Assembly: GCA_949292375.1 (NCBI GenBank)
Contig: CASEZG010000019.1
Location: forward strand, 1-33,127
DNA from: an uncultured Pseudomonadota bacterium
GTDB lineage: Bacteria; Pseudomonadota; Alphaproteobacteria; RF32; CAG-239
Reading direction: 5' to 3'
Length of the DNA: 33,127 nt
The notes below the pieces were generated by a model, which saw nothing but the letters and a program-made list of their open reading frames with translations, was not told the DNA's origin and made no database searches. Each line of letters starts with the position of its first letter. Position 1 is the first letter of the stretch. The position numbers and the translations under genes are program-made. Shown in pieces: positions 1-7,530 of this stretch.

Positions 1-312
1 TGCTTTTGAGGTATCGTTTGCTGAGGTAGCAATAGCTTTTGCTTGGTTTGCAAATTCGGTAATAGCCTCAATACCTTCGTTGGCTGCCTGAATTGTTTGT
101 ACTGCCTGACCCATACTATCCAACAACGAGCTCAAGTCACTTGCACGGTTCGTCAAGGACTGCGCCGTATAGTATGAGGACGGGTTATCAATAGCTGAGT
201 TTACTTTCTTACCTGTGGAAAGTCTTTCTTGTGTGGTATCCATCAAGCTTTGTGTTTGTTGCAAAGACAACAAGTTTGAACGCATGCTTGCGGTTAATGA
301 AATATCTGCCAT
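1..312 (-). CDS. Flagellin, N-terminal part (truncated by window edge)
   Basis: This is the first 104 residues of a flagellin; the rest lies beyond the left edge. Translation from the ATG at 312-310 begins MADISLTASMRSNLLSLQQT and continues with TQERLSTGKKVNSAIDNPSSYY. This is the conserved flagellin N-terminal D0/D1 helix pattern (LSTGK, N-A-x-DNP). The protein is exported by the flagellar type III apparatus and polymerises into the filament. A GGAG Shine-Dalgarno lies about 7 bases before the start, and a good sigma70-like promoter lies 67-95 bases upstream. flbT sits immediately upstream on the same strand, which fits FlbT's known role in controlling flagellin mRNA in Alphaproteobacteria. 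The hypervariable domain and C-terminus cannot be seen. Confidence 0.93.
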   Translation of the reverse strand, partial: MADISLTASMRSNLLSLQQTQSLMDTTQERLSTGKKVNSAIDNPSSYYTAQSLTNRASDLSSLLDSMGQAVQTIQAANEGIEAITEFANQAKAIATSANDTSKA

Positions 313-378
313 GGCTTTTCTCCAAAATACTTTTGAACACATTTACTACTGTGGTGTCTTACTAACACTACAGAACTT

Positions 379-407
379 ATTGTAGCACAAAAAAAGTACT
401 TGTTCAA
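379..407 (-). promoter_or_regulatory. Sigma70-like promoter of the flagellin gene
   Basis: On the minus strand TTGAAC (407-402) is followed, after exactly 17 bases, by TACAAT (384-379). This predicts a start near 372 and a 5' leader of about 60 bases ahead of the flagellin ATG. No sigma54 GGCAC-N5-TTGC element is visible. The leader is where FlbT would act if it works as in Caulobacter, but no specific FlbT site is recognised. Confidence 0.6.
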
Positions 408-461
408 TACTTTATCTAGTGCCTTGAATCCTAATGCAGAATATTAAATAAATTATTAAAC

Positions 462-845
462 CTAGAGCTTTCCGAAAAATTCTTCTTCTTTTTTAACCAG
501 AACTGCTGCATTCTTTATGGCAGAGTAGAAGTCATTATTTATGATATTTTCGTTAATCGGGGCGATATAGGGAATCAGACTCGGTGCTGCAGACTGTAAA
601 TCGCGGACATATTCCAGATATAACGGCTGCAACGGAGTCGCATCCTTAGCCAGATACATTTGCTGAACAATGAAGTAAACCCGTTTAGACGGCGTATTGG
701 CCTCCTTCTCGCGCAAGATGAATTTCTCTCTTAAAATCGGAACATTGCCTTCAATGTAAAAACGTGTGCGCTCTCCATCATTGGTGATAAGAGACTCGCC
801 GATGATGATGCTTTCATGAGGTTTGAGTTCAATTTTTAATGGCAT
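462..845 (-). CDS. flbT: Flagellar biosynthesis regulator FlbT
   Basis: The 127-residue protein has the FlbT family signature: an MPLKIELKPHE start, a G-E-x-x-I-T-N-D-G-x-R-T-R segment, and REKEANTPSKRVYF (residues 45-58), matching the conserved ILREKDI..EEANTP.RR.Y block. Its length is usual for the family. FlbT is a cytoplasmic RNA-binding regulator. In Caulobacter it binds the 5' leader of flagellin mRNA and destabilises it until the hook is complete. The gene precedes the flagellin gene on the same strand with a 149-base gap that holds a separate promoter. No flaF is visible in this window. The start is supported by a GGAG element about 10 bases upstream. Confidence 0.92.
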   Translation of the reverse strand: MPLKIELKPHESIIIGESLITNDGERTRFYIEGNVPILREKFILREKEANTPSKRVYFIVQQMYLAKDATPLQPLYLEYVRDLQSAAPSLIPYIAPINENIINNDFYSAIKNAAVLVKKEEEFFGKL

Positions 846-889
846 TTTATCTTGCTCCGTTAAGAGATTTAAATTTTTTGTTTCGGGGT

Positions 890-919
890 ATTATATAATT
901 GATTTATTTCTTTTTGCAA
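890..919 (-). promoter_or_regulatory. Putative flbT promoter
   Basis: Read on the minus strand, TTGCAA (919-914) and TATAAT (895-890) are separated by 18 bases, giving a start near 883 and a leader of about 40 bases. The -35 hexamer is palindromic and is also used by the divergent promoter of the next gene. The AT-rich setting makes chance matches more likely. Confidence 0.5.
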
Positions 920-941
920 ATCTTTATTTTTAATGTATAAG
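914..941 (+). promoter_or_regulatory. Putative promoter of the TerB-like/uup operon
   Basis: TTGCAA (914-919) and TATAAG (936-941) are separated by 16 bases and lie about 40 bases ahead of the ATG at 980. The same TTGCAA serves the divergent flbT promoter on the other strand. Confidence 0.45.
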
Positions 942-979
942 TATTTTAAGAAAAAGATTTTTGATACGAGGGACTGTTT

Positions 980-1405
980 ATGCTGTTTTTTAGCAGAGAT
1001 TTAACAATTGAGGAAAAAAATATTTATCTGGAAGCTCTGGCTTTTATTCTTAATATCGGAACATCTAAGACCGAAGCCAAAAAGGAATATATGGAAGCAC
1101 AAATGGCTGAAATCGGTCTGAGCAAAAAAGATGTACGCAGTGCAAAAAAAGTTAAGACTCCCGAAGAATTGGCTAAAGATATTAAAGGAATCGGCGATAT
1201 TAAGGTTAAACGTTTTATCTTGCGCGAAATGATTCTTTTGGCGCTTGCCGACCATGAACTTACTGATGATGAGATTCAAACCATCTACAGAATCGGAACA
1301 CAAAGTGGTCTTAAGGAAGAAAAAATAGGCGATTTGTTCCTTTGGGCCGCCAAAGGTATTGAATGGCAGATTGAGGGAACTCAGCTGGTTGAGGAAAATA
1401 TATAA
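980..1405 (+). CDS. Small TerB-like helical protein
   Basis: The 141-residue protein is soluble and predicted largely alpha-helical, with no signal peptide. Its C-terminal half (about residues 80-125) contains REMILLALADHELTDDEI followed by IGTQSGL, resembling the TerB fold pattern (A-L-A-D-x-E-L-x-x-x-E followed by a short helix and G-L). TerB-like domains occur in tellurite resistance proteins and many stress or membrane-associated proteins, and the exact function here is unknown. The stop lies 3 bases before the ABC-F gene, so the two are almost certainly co-transcribed. Family assignment comes from recognised pattern only; a generic helical protein is the alternative. Confidence 0.65.
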   Translation: MLFFSRDLTIEEKNIYLEALAFILNIGTSKTEAKKEYMEAQMAEIGLSKKDVRSAKKVKTPEELAKDIKGIGDIKVKRFILREMILLALADHELTDDEIQTIYRIGTQSGLKEEKIGDLFLWAAKGIEWQIEGTQLVEENI

Positions 1406-1408
1406 GTT

Positions 1409-3217
1409 ATGTTCGAACCTCCGATTTTGACAATTAAAGGCGCGAAGCTCTCTTTTGGTGAAAACGCTCTATTTACTGATGTTGATTTATATATCAATCG
1501 TGGTGATAAAATATCCTTGGTCGGAAGAAACGGCTCTGGAAAATCTACCCTGCTTAAGGTTATTGCCAAAGATATTGAACCTGATGCCGGCGAAATCTTT
1601 GTTCAGCCCGGCGTTAGGGTTTCATATATGCCGCAAGACCCTGACTTCTCGGACTTTGCAACCTTGCGCGACGTGGTGCTCTCCGGCTTGCCTGAGGCTG
1701 AACGCTCTCAAGAGTTCAAAGCCGATATGCTGATTGAACAATTTGATATCCGAGCCAAGCAAAAACCTGAAGAATCTTCCGGCGGGGAAAGAAAAAAAGC
1801 TGCTCTGGCCAAAGCATTAATCGGTAATCCAGATATCTTGCTCCTTGATGAACCAACCAACCATTTGGATATGCCTACAATTGAAAAACTTGAAAAAATT
1901 ATCGCTGATTTTCGCGGAGCCGTTATTCTTATCAGCCATGACAGAATGTTTTTGAGCAACACATCAAAAACTACCTTCTGGCTCGACCGCGGTATCTTGC
2001 GGCGCAATAACAAAGGTTTTAAGTTCTTTGAGGAGTGGCAGGAACAAGTTATTGACCAAGAAATTATTGAGCAGAAATATCTGAACAAAAAAATTGAGGA
2101 AGAAACAGAATGGTTGCATAAAGGCGTGACCGCTCGCCGCAAACGCAACCAAGGAAGACTTCGCCGCTTGCAACAGCTCCGACAAGAAAGACGTGAGCAA
2201 ATTAAGCAAATCGGTTCCGTCAAGCTAGAAGTAGAAGAAGGTGCTTTGCGCTCTAAAATGGTTATTGAAGCCAAACATATATGCAAGGCTTTCGGTGACA
2301 GAGTGATTGTTAAAGATTTTTCGACACGTGTTATTAAAGGAAACAAAATCGGTATTGTCGGACCGAATGGTGCCGGAAAAACGACTCTTATCAAACTTTT
2401 GACCAAACGTTTGGAACCTGACAGCGGATTTGTGCGAATCGGTAAAAATTTGGAAGAAGCTTACTTTGACCAAAACAGAATTACGCTTGACCCAAAAAAA
2501 ACACTCTGGAAAACTCTTTGCAACGAAGGCGACCATATTTTTGTGCGAGGCTCGTATCGACATGTAGTGGCTTATCTTAAAGACTTTTTATTCCGTCCGG
2601 ATCAAGCCCAATGTCCGGTATCGGCTCTTTCTGGCGGAGAGAAAAACAGACTTATGCTTGCCGTCGCGCTTGCTCAACCTTCAAATTTTTTGGTCTTAGA
2701 TGAGCCCACCAATGATTTGGATATGGATACACTCGACCTGCTACAAGAAGTTTTGGACGAATATGAGGGGACTCTCCTCTTGGTAAGCCACGATCGAGAC
2801 TTTATTGACCGTGTGGTTACTTCCGTTATTTATATGCCCGGGGATGGAACTGTTTCTGAACATGCGGGAAGTTATAGCGAACTTTTGGAAAAGCTTAAAA
2901 ATAAAACTCAGCCAAAAAAAGAAAGTAAAAAAGTCGAAGCCCAAAAAACAGAGACCGTCAAAAGCGAAGCTAAAAAAAGCGGTCGTCTCAGTTATAACCA
3001 ACAGAGGCTATTGGAGGTTTTGCCGGCTCGAATCAGCGAGCTCGAAAAGAAAATCAGAGAAACAGAAGATGCTTTATCCGATAGTTCTCTTTATACCGAA
3101 AATCCGCAAAAGTTTGATGAACTGACAAAACAGCTTGAACAGTTTAAAGCTGAACTTGAAACATCTGAAAACCAATGGTTGGAAATTGAGATGTTGCGCG
3201 AAAGTATCGGCGCATAA
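1409..3217 (+). CDS. uup: ABC-F family ATPase, Uup type
   Basis: This is a soluble tandem ABC ATPase of 602 residues. Domain 1 has Walker A GRNGSGKST (39-47), signature SSGGE (123-127) and Walker B LLLDEPTNHLD (144-154). A long charged inter-domain linker rich in Arg/Lys/Glu (about 205-275) follows. Domain 2 has Walker A GPNGAGKTT (318-326), signature LSGGEKNR (407-414) and Walker B VLDEPTNDLD. There are no membrane segments. The C-terminal part (about 525-602) is a Lys-rich stretch followed by a predicted coiled coil, the feature that distinguishes Uup from EttA. ABC-F proteins act on ribosomes or, for Uup, also on branched DNA intermediates. The gene follows the TerB-like gene by 3 bases and converges on the next gene with only 5 bases between. 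Confidence 0.9.
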   Translation: MFEPPILTIKGAKLSFGENALFTDVDLYINRGDKISLVGRNGSGKSTLLKVIAKDIEPDAGEIFVQPGVRVSYMPQDPDFSDFATLRDVVLSGLPEAERSQEFKADMLIEQFDIRAKQKPEESSGGERKKAALAKALIGNPDILLLDEPTNHLDMPTIEKLEKIIADFRGAVILISHDRMFLSNTSKTTFWLDRGILRRNNKGFKFFEEWQEQVIDQEIIEQKYLNKKIEEETEWLHKGVTARRKRNQGRLRRLQQLRQERREQIKQIGSVKLEVEEGALRSKMVIEAKHICKAFGDRVIVKDFSTRVIKGNKIGIVGPNGAGKTTLIKLLTKRLEPDSGFVRIGKNLEEAYFDQNRITLDPKKTLWKTLCNEGDHIFVRGSYRHVVAYLKDFLFRPDQAQCPVSALSGGEKNRLMLAVALAQPSNFLVLDEPTNDLDMDTLDLLQEVLDEYEGTLLLVSHDRDFIDRVVTSVIYMPGDGTVSEHAGSYSELLEKLKNKTQPKKESKKVEAQKTETVKSEAKKSGRLSYNQQRLLEVLPARISELEKKIRETEDALSDSSLYTENPQKFDELTKQLEQFKAELETSENQWLEIEMLRESIGA

Positions 3218-3222
3218 TTAAG

Positions 3223-4191
3223 CTAACGCGTTATTCCGATAAGCTGCTTAAAACGTTTTACTGCCAAGCGTTTATATGCCTCAAATTTTGAGATTTTTGT
3301 TTGTTTTGGGGCATAGTGTTCATAATATTTACGCAACAAACTTTGGTATGCTTTGCTTAGCTTCAAAACTGCTTTACGGCGGCGCGATGACGGAACTATT
3401 CCTCTTTGGTTATAGGCGGCAGCGTAGCGTTTTTCTTCAGCCTGAGGTTGCGATGTTTTCCAACTTGCCATCCAACTTTTCTTGAGCATAAAAGCTTTGC
3501 CTAAATGCACTTTTCTGCCCTGACTGTCTTGCCCTTGTACTCCACAGCCGAATGCGGCAAAATGGCAAGGTTTATTAAAACGGCAGATATCTTTATCCGA
3601 AATTTCAACCCCGTATTGGTGTGCAAAAGCCTTAAAAGATTTGCGCATTTCCAATAAGTCTGATTTTGATTTGAAGTCAAAACCCTGATTGGCCCAAACA
3701 TAACCTCCGCTCAAAATGGGGACGCTTTGTGTTGTCGAACTTGCCTGAAAATTAATTTCGGAAAAATCTCCTTTTGATAACTGGGAACGCGTATTGTCAT
3801 AGCCGGTTAAAAACTCTTGGCTCCGATGCATTATGGCATTGGCAAAATTATTGCCTGAACCTTTTTTTTGCAAAATACTGTCATAATCAAAAACAAGTTT
3901 ATCATCTAAAAAGCTTAGCTTAAATTTGAGTAAATAACTTTCTTGGTCGTTAAATACTTTTGCTTTCAGCAATACATTTTGCACAAAGCCTAATTGCTCC
4001 GAACCTATTTGAGCTTGTTCATAGCGTGTTTTATATCCTTTGTCCGATAAATCTAGCGGCCATAACTTTTGGACATCTTGCGGAATAGAAGAAAAGACCT
4101 CTTCCAAACTTTGAAAATCAGCAAAGTTACTCTGTTTACCACAAGGGGCATTGTTGTATATATGCTCACTTATCTTAAGTTCTTCAGACAT
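3223..4191 (-). CDS. Hypothetical protein with basic C-terminus
   Basis: I do not recognise this 322-residue protein. It has no signal peptide or clear membrane segment. A central Cys/His-containing patch (CRFNKPCHFAAFGCGVQGQD, around residues 205-225) could bind metal, but no known motif is matched. The last 75 residues are strongly basic (RRRKAVLKLSKAYQSLLRKY and onward), suggesting contact with nucleic acid or acidic lipid. It is the third gene of a run with the HAD-like gene and the membrane-anchored gene; the ATG lies 6 bases after the preceding stop. Its stop lies 5 bases from the convergent uup stop with no terminator between. Confidence 0.75.
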   Translation of the reverse strand: MSEELKISEHIYNNAPCGKQSNFADFQSLEEVFSSIPQDVQKLWPLDLSDKGYKTRYEQAQIGSEQLGFVQNVLLKAKVFNDQESYLLKFKLSFLDDKLVFDYDSILQKKGSGNNFANAIMHRSQEFLTGYDNTRSQLSKGDFSEINFQASSTTQSVPILSGGYVWANQGFDFKSKSDLLEMRKSFKAFAHQYGVEISDKDICRFNKPCHFAAFGCGVQGQDSQGRKVHLGKAFMLKKSWMASWKTSQPQAEEKRYAAAYNQRGIVPSSRRRKAVLKLSKAYQSLLRKYYEHYAPKQTKISKFEAYKRLAVKRFKQLIGITR

Positions 4192-4197
4192 GTTTTT

Positions 4198-4749
4198 CTA
4201 TCTCAAAGCAGAGAAAGGACGCGTTCCATCCAAAATATCACTGATGGCGGCAAGATTGGGCATGACCATCTCAAGCTCCGCTTCGGTAATTTGTTCTACG
4301 TTCATCCTCTGCTTTTGGTCTTCTATCATTCTTTGCACAGCAGATTGATCCACTTTACCCACTCCGCCGCTTTGCAATACATGAACCGTGGCTCTGATAT
4401 GCTCTTGTAAAAATGCCGATTTGACAATTGATTTCAAACGCTGTTCTACATAAAAAAATCTATCAGCGTCCCAGTCCCTGTCCTTCAACCAATGAATGGT
4501 TTTAAGCGGAAATTTTTCTGAGGCTTTGCCCATTGTCAAAGAGATTTGGCCTGCGCCTATTTTGCTGACATCACTTGCCAAATATTCTGACCAAACAGGC
4601 AAAAACTTGTTCATCTCCTCCGGCTCGATGAAGGGTTTGCGCAACATTTGTTCCAAACGGAGACTACGTTCATCGGCATCTCTGTAAATAATATTACCGA
4701 AGTAAAGAGCTAAAAATAAAATTGAGAAGATGAATACAATTTTTTTCAT
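4198..4749 (-). CDS. Hypothetical membrane-anchored or exported protein
   Basis: This protein of 183 residues starts MKKIVFIFSILFLALYFGNI, a classic n-region plus hydrophobic segment without a clear cleavage site, so a signal anchor is likely. The remainder is soluble and predicted helical. I chose the ATG at 4749-4747 rather than an upstream in-frame ATG at 4824 for two reasons. The longer version would put 25 residues in front of the hydrophobic segment and overlap the HAD-like gene. The chosen start also follows the upstream TAA by one base and has a GGTGG element. Function is unknown; context suggests it acts with its two operon partners. Confidence 0.75.
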   Translation of the reverse strand: MKKIVFIFSILFLALYFGNIIYRDADERSLRLEQMLRKPFIEPEEMNKFLPVWSEYLASDVSKIGAGQISLTMGKASEKFPLKTIHWLKDRDWDADRFFYVEQRLKSIVKSAFLQEHIRATVHVLQSGGVGKVDQSAVQRMIEDQKQRMNVEQITEAELEMVMPNLAAISDILDGTRPFSALR

Positions 4750-4750
4750 A

Positions 4751-5620
4751 TTACCACCGCAAGTTGGAAATGATGAAATCCGGAAATGCATCAAAATTTG
4801 TAGCCAGCTCTCTGGTTTTGGCAACGTCCGGAATATATCCTTCCCCCAAAAAGTTTACATGAACGGCTTTCGTAGTTAGGGCTGAAGAGATGTTTGCCAG
4901 GTTGGCTCCTTTGATGTCTGTTGCCAGATTGTCGCCTATCAACAAAATCTTGGAGCGGTCGATTCCATCCAAACATTCTAATGCATATTCTAAGACCTGA
5001 ACATCCGGCTTGCCGACCGTTATAATCCTTCCGCCCAAAACAGCATATTGCTCTGCCACAGCTCCCGGAGCCAAGCTGATTTCTCCGTTTATATAGCTTG
5101 ATGTGTCATTGCCGGCACAAACAAGCGGCATATTCAAACTGGCGGCATGTTCCAAAATCGGCAAATAACTCTCAACCAAATCTGTCGGGGCTTTGCAGGA
5201 GCCCATAAACATAAAATCAGCTCTGCCCAATTCATCCACCGGCAAATAATCGAGGCCGGAAAAAACACCCAAGCCCTGGGCACCGCCAACGTTAACGTAA
5301 GTCAAACCCAAACCCTTGAATGCTTCTGTTTTTGCTTTCAATTTGTAATGCAAAAGCTCGCCCGCCGTTACTATGGCATCAAAAACCATAACGGGAACCT
5401 GATTGTCGGTCATTAGTCTAATGACTTGCTGAACGCGCAGAGATGTGTTGCTGAGCAAAACTATCTTTCTTCCGCTTCTTTTTAAGTTTTTTAAAGCCTC
5501 AATTGCTTCTGACCTAAAATTTTTGCCATCATACAAAACACCAAAAAGCCCAACAACAATTGCCTCAAAAGGTTCAATGACCTTTGAAATATTAACAACA
5601 GGTTTTATCATTTTAATCAT
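4751..5620 (-). CDS. HAD-superfamily class IIA-like protein lacking the nucleophile Asp
   Basis: The 289-residue protein has the layout of the class IIA HAD family found in Alphaproteobacteria (TIGR01459-like, NagD relatives). Motif I region is VVGLFGVLYDG (about residues 22-32), motif II LLSNTS (about 54-59), a GNDTSSYI stretch in the cap region, a GKPD motif (about 203-206) and motif IV LIGDNLATDIKGAN (about 227-240). In active HADs motif I is D-x-D/W-G; here the first Asp is replaced by Gly (codon GGG), so ordinary phosphoryl transfer through an aspartyl intermediate should not be possible. The gene heads a three-gene run, its TAA one base before the next ATG. It may be a pseudoenzyme or use a different residue. 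The start has only a weak ribosome binding site; the Met at codon 4 is an alternative. Confidence 0.8.
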   Translation of the reverse strand: MIKMIKPVVNISKVIEPFEAIVVGLFGVLYDGKNFRSEAIEALKNLKRSGRKIVLLSNTSLRVQQVIRLMTDNQVPVMVFDAIVTAGELLHYKLKAKTEAFKGLGLTYVNVGGAQGLGVFSGLDYLPVDELGRADFMFMGSCKAPTDLVESYLPILEHAASLNMPLVCAGNDTSSYINGEISLAPGAVAEQYAVLGGRIITVGKPDVQVLEYALECLDGIDRSKILLIGDNLATDIKGANLANISSALTTKAVHVNFLGEGYIPDVAKTRELATNFDAFPDFIISNLRW

Positions 5621-5746
5621 TATTTAAAAATCCACATAGTTTCGGCTTTGTCGTTTTGTTGGACACTAGCGCAAAAAAACGGCAATAGCAAGCTGTTTTA
5701 CCCTGTCTTTATATTATAAAATGTTTTATTTTCAGTAAAAATTTTA

Positions 5747-5783
5747 TAAAAAAAAGCCGTTTTACTCTCTTGGTAAAACAGCT
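5747..5783 (-). terminator. Rho-independent terminator after the 5795-6229 gene
   Basis: On the minus strand AGCTGTTTTAC and GTAAAACGGCT form an 11-bp stem (one G-U pair) around a 7-base loop, followed directly by a run of about eight U. It lies 12 bases past the stop of the hypothetical gene. Confidence 0.85.
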
Positions 5784-5794
5784 CGTTTTTTTAA

Positions 5795-6229
5795 TTAAAA
5801 CCCACCCAATTTCTGGGCTTCCGCGCATATCAATTTTGCTTTTTTTGACCCCTCACAACAAACATGGGTTTGAATATTTCCGCAATCAAGTTTGTAGTGT
5901 TCGGGAGTTTGATGCGACCAGCTCAACATTGCGGGCTCCCAAAAAAATGTTTGTCCGCAATAGCTGAAGCGTATCATATTGCCTTTTATTGAGAACTGTT
6001 GAGTTATAAACAGCGGTACGGCAACTTGTTCTTTTTCAGCTAAGTAAATTATGGTGTAACAACTTCCTTCCGTTGATTTTACCACCAGATAATCACTTTT
6101 TCTTTCCGGTCTATTGGTGCTTTTTGTAAAAGTTTTGTAATCTCCACTTTCATCAAAAAGTTGTACCCAGTAGCGATTTTTGAACCTGACCACTCGCCAA
6201 AATGGTTCCATTTTTACATTCATTTCCAT
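5795..6229 (-). CDS. Hypothetical protein
   Basis: I do not recognise this 144-residue protein. It has no signal peptide or membrane segment and looks beta-rich, with alternating aromatic and hydrophobic residues (FWRVVRFKNRYWVQLFDESG near the N-terminus). The C-terminal third has several Cys and His residues (HYKLDCG, HVCCEGSKKAK) that could bind metal, but no standard zinc motif is evident. It lies 81 bases after hydF on the same strand and ends at a strong terminator, so it could be the last gene of the tatD-tcdA-hydF operon or a single-gene unit. A weak TTCAAA-N17-TATAAA match lies just upstream. Confidence 0.7.
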   Translation of the reverse strand: MEMNVKMEPFWRVVRFKNRYWVQLFDESGDYKTFTKSTNRPERKSDYLVVKSTEGSCYTIIYLAEKEQVAVPLFITQQFSIKGNMIRFSYCGQTFFWEPAMLSWSHQTPEHYKLDCGNIQTHVCCEGSKKAKLICAEAQKLGGF

Positions 6230-6310
6230 AATAATTGTTTTTTTGGTTTTATACTAATAGAGTTATTTGTTTTGAAGTTAGCATAAGATATCTAGCTTTT
6301 CCAGAAAAAT

Positions 6311-7522
6311 TTAATGTTTTTTTATTTTTTTATAAGCTTCCAAAGCCTCCGGCAAGGGTTCCAAAACTCTTTCCAAAACACCTTTTAATTCCGAAATGCA
6401 GATTCCGTAATTGGTGATGGGAACTTCGGCCTTTTCGCATTTGTTTATGCGAGACAAAATCTCTCGCCGATTATTCATACAGCCGCCGCACTGCACAACC
6501 AACTTATATTCTGACAAATTGTTCGGAAAGTCGCAGCCGACAACATGGTCTATCTGTAAATCAGCATTCGTCTTCTGTTTTAGCCAGCGCGGAATTTTGA
6601 CCCGACCGATATCATCCTCTACTGCGTGATGCGTACAAGATTCCGCTATCAAGACCTTATCGCCGCCTTTTAATTTGCTTATTGTTCCTGCTCCTTCTAC
6701 TAGCTTGACGATATCTCCTTTTAGGCGGGCAAAAAGCGTAGAAAAGGTTGTGCATTTAATATTTTTTGGCGTTTCTGCAACCATTTTATCCACCACTTGC
6801 GAATCGCAAACAACCAAAGAAGGCGGCGTTTTCATATTTTCTAAAGCGGCGGTATAATCCGTTTCTTTGACAACAACGACCGTTAAGTCGTGGTCCAAAG
6901 CATCACGAATGGCTTGAACCTGCGGCATTATCAAACGGCCTTTCGGTGCTTCATAGTCTATCGGGATAAGCATAACAACGGTTGAATGCGGTGCAACCAA
7001 ATCGCCCAATACCGGCGGGGTTTTAATAAAATCTTCCGGCACAACCTTAATCAGCTCGGCTTTAAGCTCCGTTAATACTCTATCTCTGCCGGATTTGTCG
7101 GTTGAGGTTACTTTGATGCCATCATTGGGGCAAGCATATAAATCACTCTTGTTATAAACCTTTATGAGCGGTAGCTTACGTGCTTCAGCCTCTTTGATAA
7201 TCTCTTCCTCTTCCTTACCTATTTTATCCCCTTCGCAGACCAAAACAACAACATCTGCTCTGTCCAACACACGCTTGGTCTTTGCCAGGCGTTCTGCCGC
7301 CAAAGTAGTTTCATCTCCAAAACCTGCCGTATCCAACCAAACAACCGGACCTATGGGCAATAGCTCTTGCGTTTTTTCAACGACATCAGTCGTGGTGCCT
7401 GCAATATTTGAAGTTATGGAAACATCTTGTCCTGTTACCAGATTCAAAAAGCTTGATTTTCCGGCATTTACTCGACCAAGCAAAGCAATGTGTAATCTTA
7501 AAGATTTTGGGGTTTGTTGCAT
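6311..7522 (-). CDS. hydF: [FeFe]-hydrogenase maturation GTPase HydF
   Basis: HydF is the scaffold on which HydE and HydG assemble the 2Fe subcluster of [FeFe] hydrogenase. The 403-residue protein has an N-terminal GTPase domain (G1 GRVNAGKS at 16-23, G3 DTAGF at 64-68, G4 NKSD at 124-127), a middle dimerisation domain, and a C-terminal cluster domain. The last holds SCTHHAVEDDIGRVKIPRWL (295-314) and QCGGCMNNRRE (344-354), nearly the family consensus. Cluster ligands Cys296, Cys345 and Cys348 are present, but the His of the usual H-C-x-x-C is Gln344. The ATG follows tcdA by 8 bases with a GAGG site. The gene implies a [FeFe] hydrogenase elsewhere in the genome; no other hyd gene is in this window. 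Confidence 0.93.
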   Translation of the reverse strand: MQQTPKSLRLHIALLGRVNAGKSSFLNLVTGQDVSITSNIAGTTTDVVEKTQELLPIGPVVWLDTAGFGDETTLAAERLAKTKRVLDRADVVVLVCEGDKIGKEEEEIIKEAEARKLPLIKVYNKSDLYACPNDGIKVTSTDKSGRDRVLTELKAELIKVVPEDFIKTPPVLGDLVAPHSTVVMLIPIDYEAPKGRLIMPQVQAIRDALDHDLTVVVVKETDYTAALENMKTPPSLVVCDSQVVDKMVAETPKNIKCTTFSTLFARLKGDIVKLVEGAGTISKLKGGDKVLIAESCTHHAVEDDIGRVKIPRWLKQKTNADLQIDHVVGCDFPNNLSEYKLVVQCGGCMNNRREILSRINKCEKAEVPITNYGICISELKGVLERVLEPLPEALEAYKKIKKH

Positions 7523-7530
7523 TTTTTCCT

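Noticed and set aside
1708..2406. A 232-residue open frame on the minus strand inside uup
   Set aside because: It lies wholly opposite a clear ABC-F gene, its translation is Ser/Leu/Arg-rich with no domain, and it is a by-product of uup codon use.
4750..4824. Upstream in-frame ATG extending the membrane-anchored protein by 25 residues
   Set aside because: It would overlap the HAD-like gene and bury the signal anchor; the ATG at 4749 has a better ribosome binding site and spacing.
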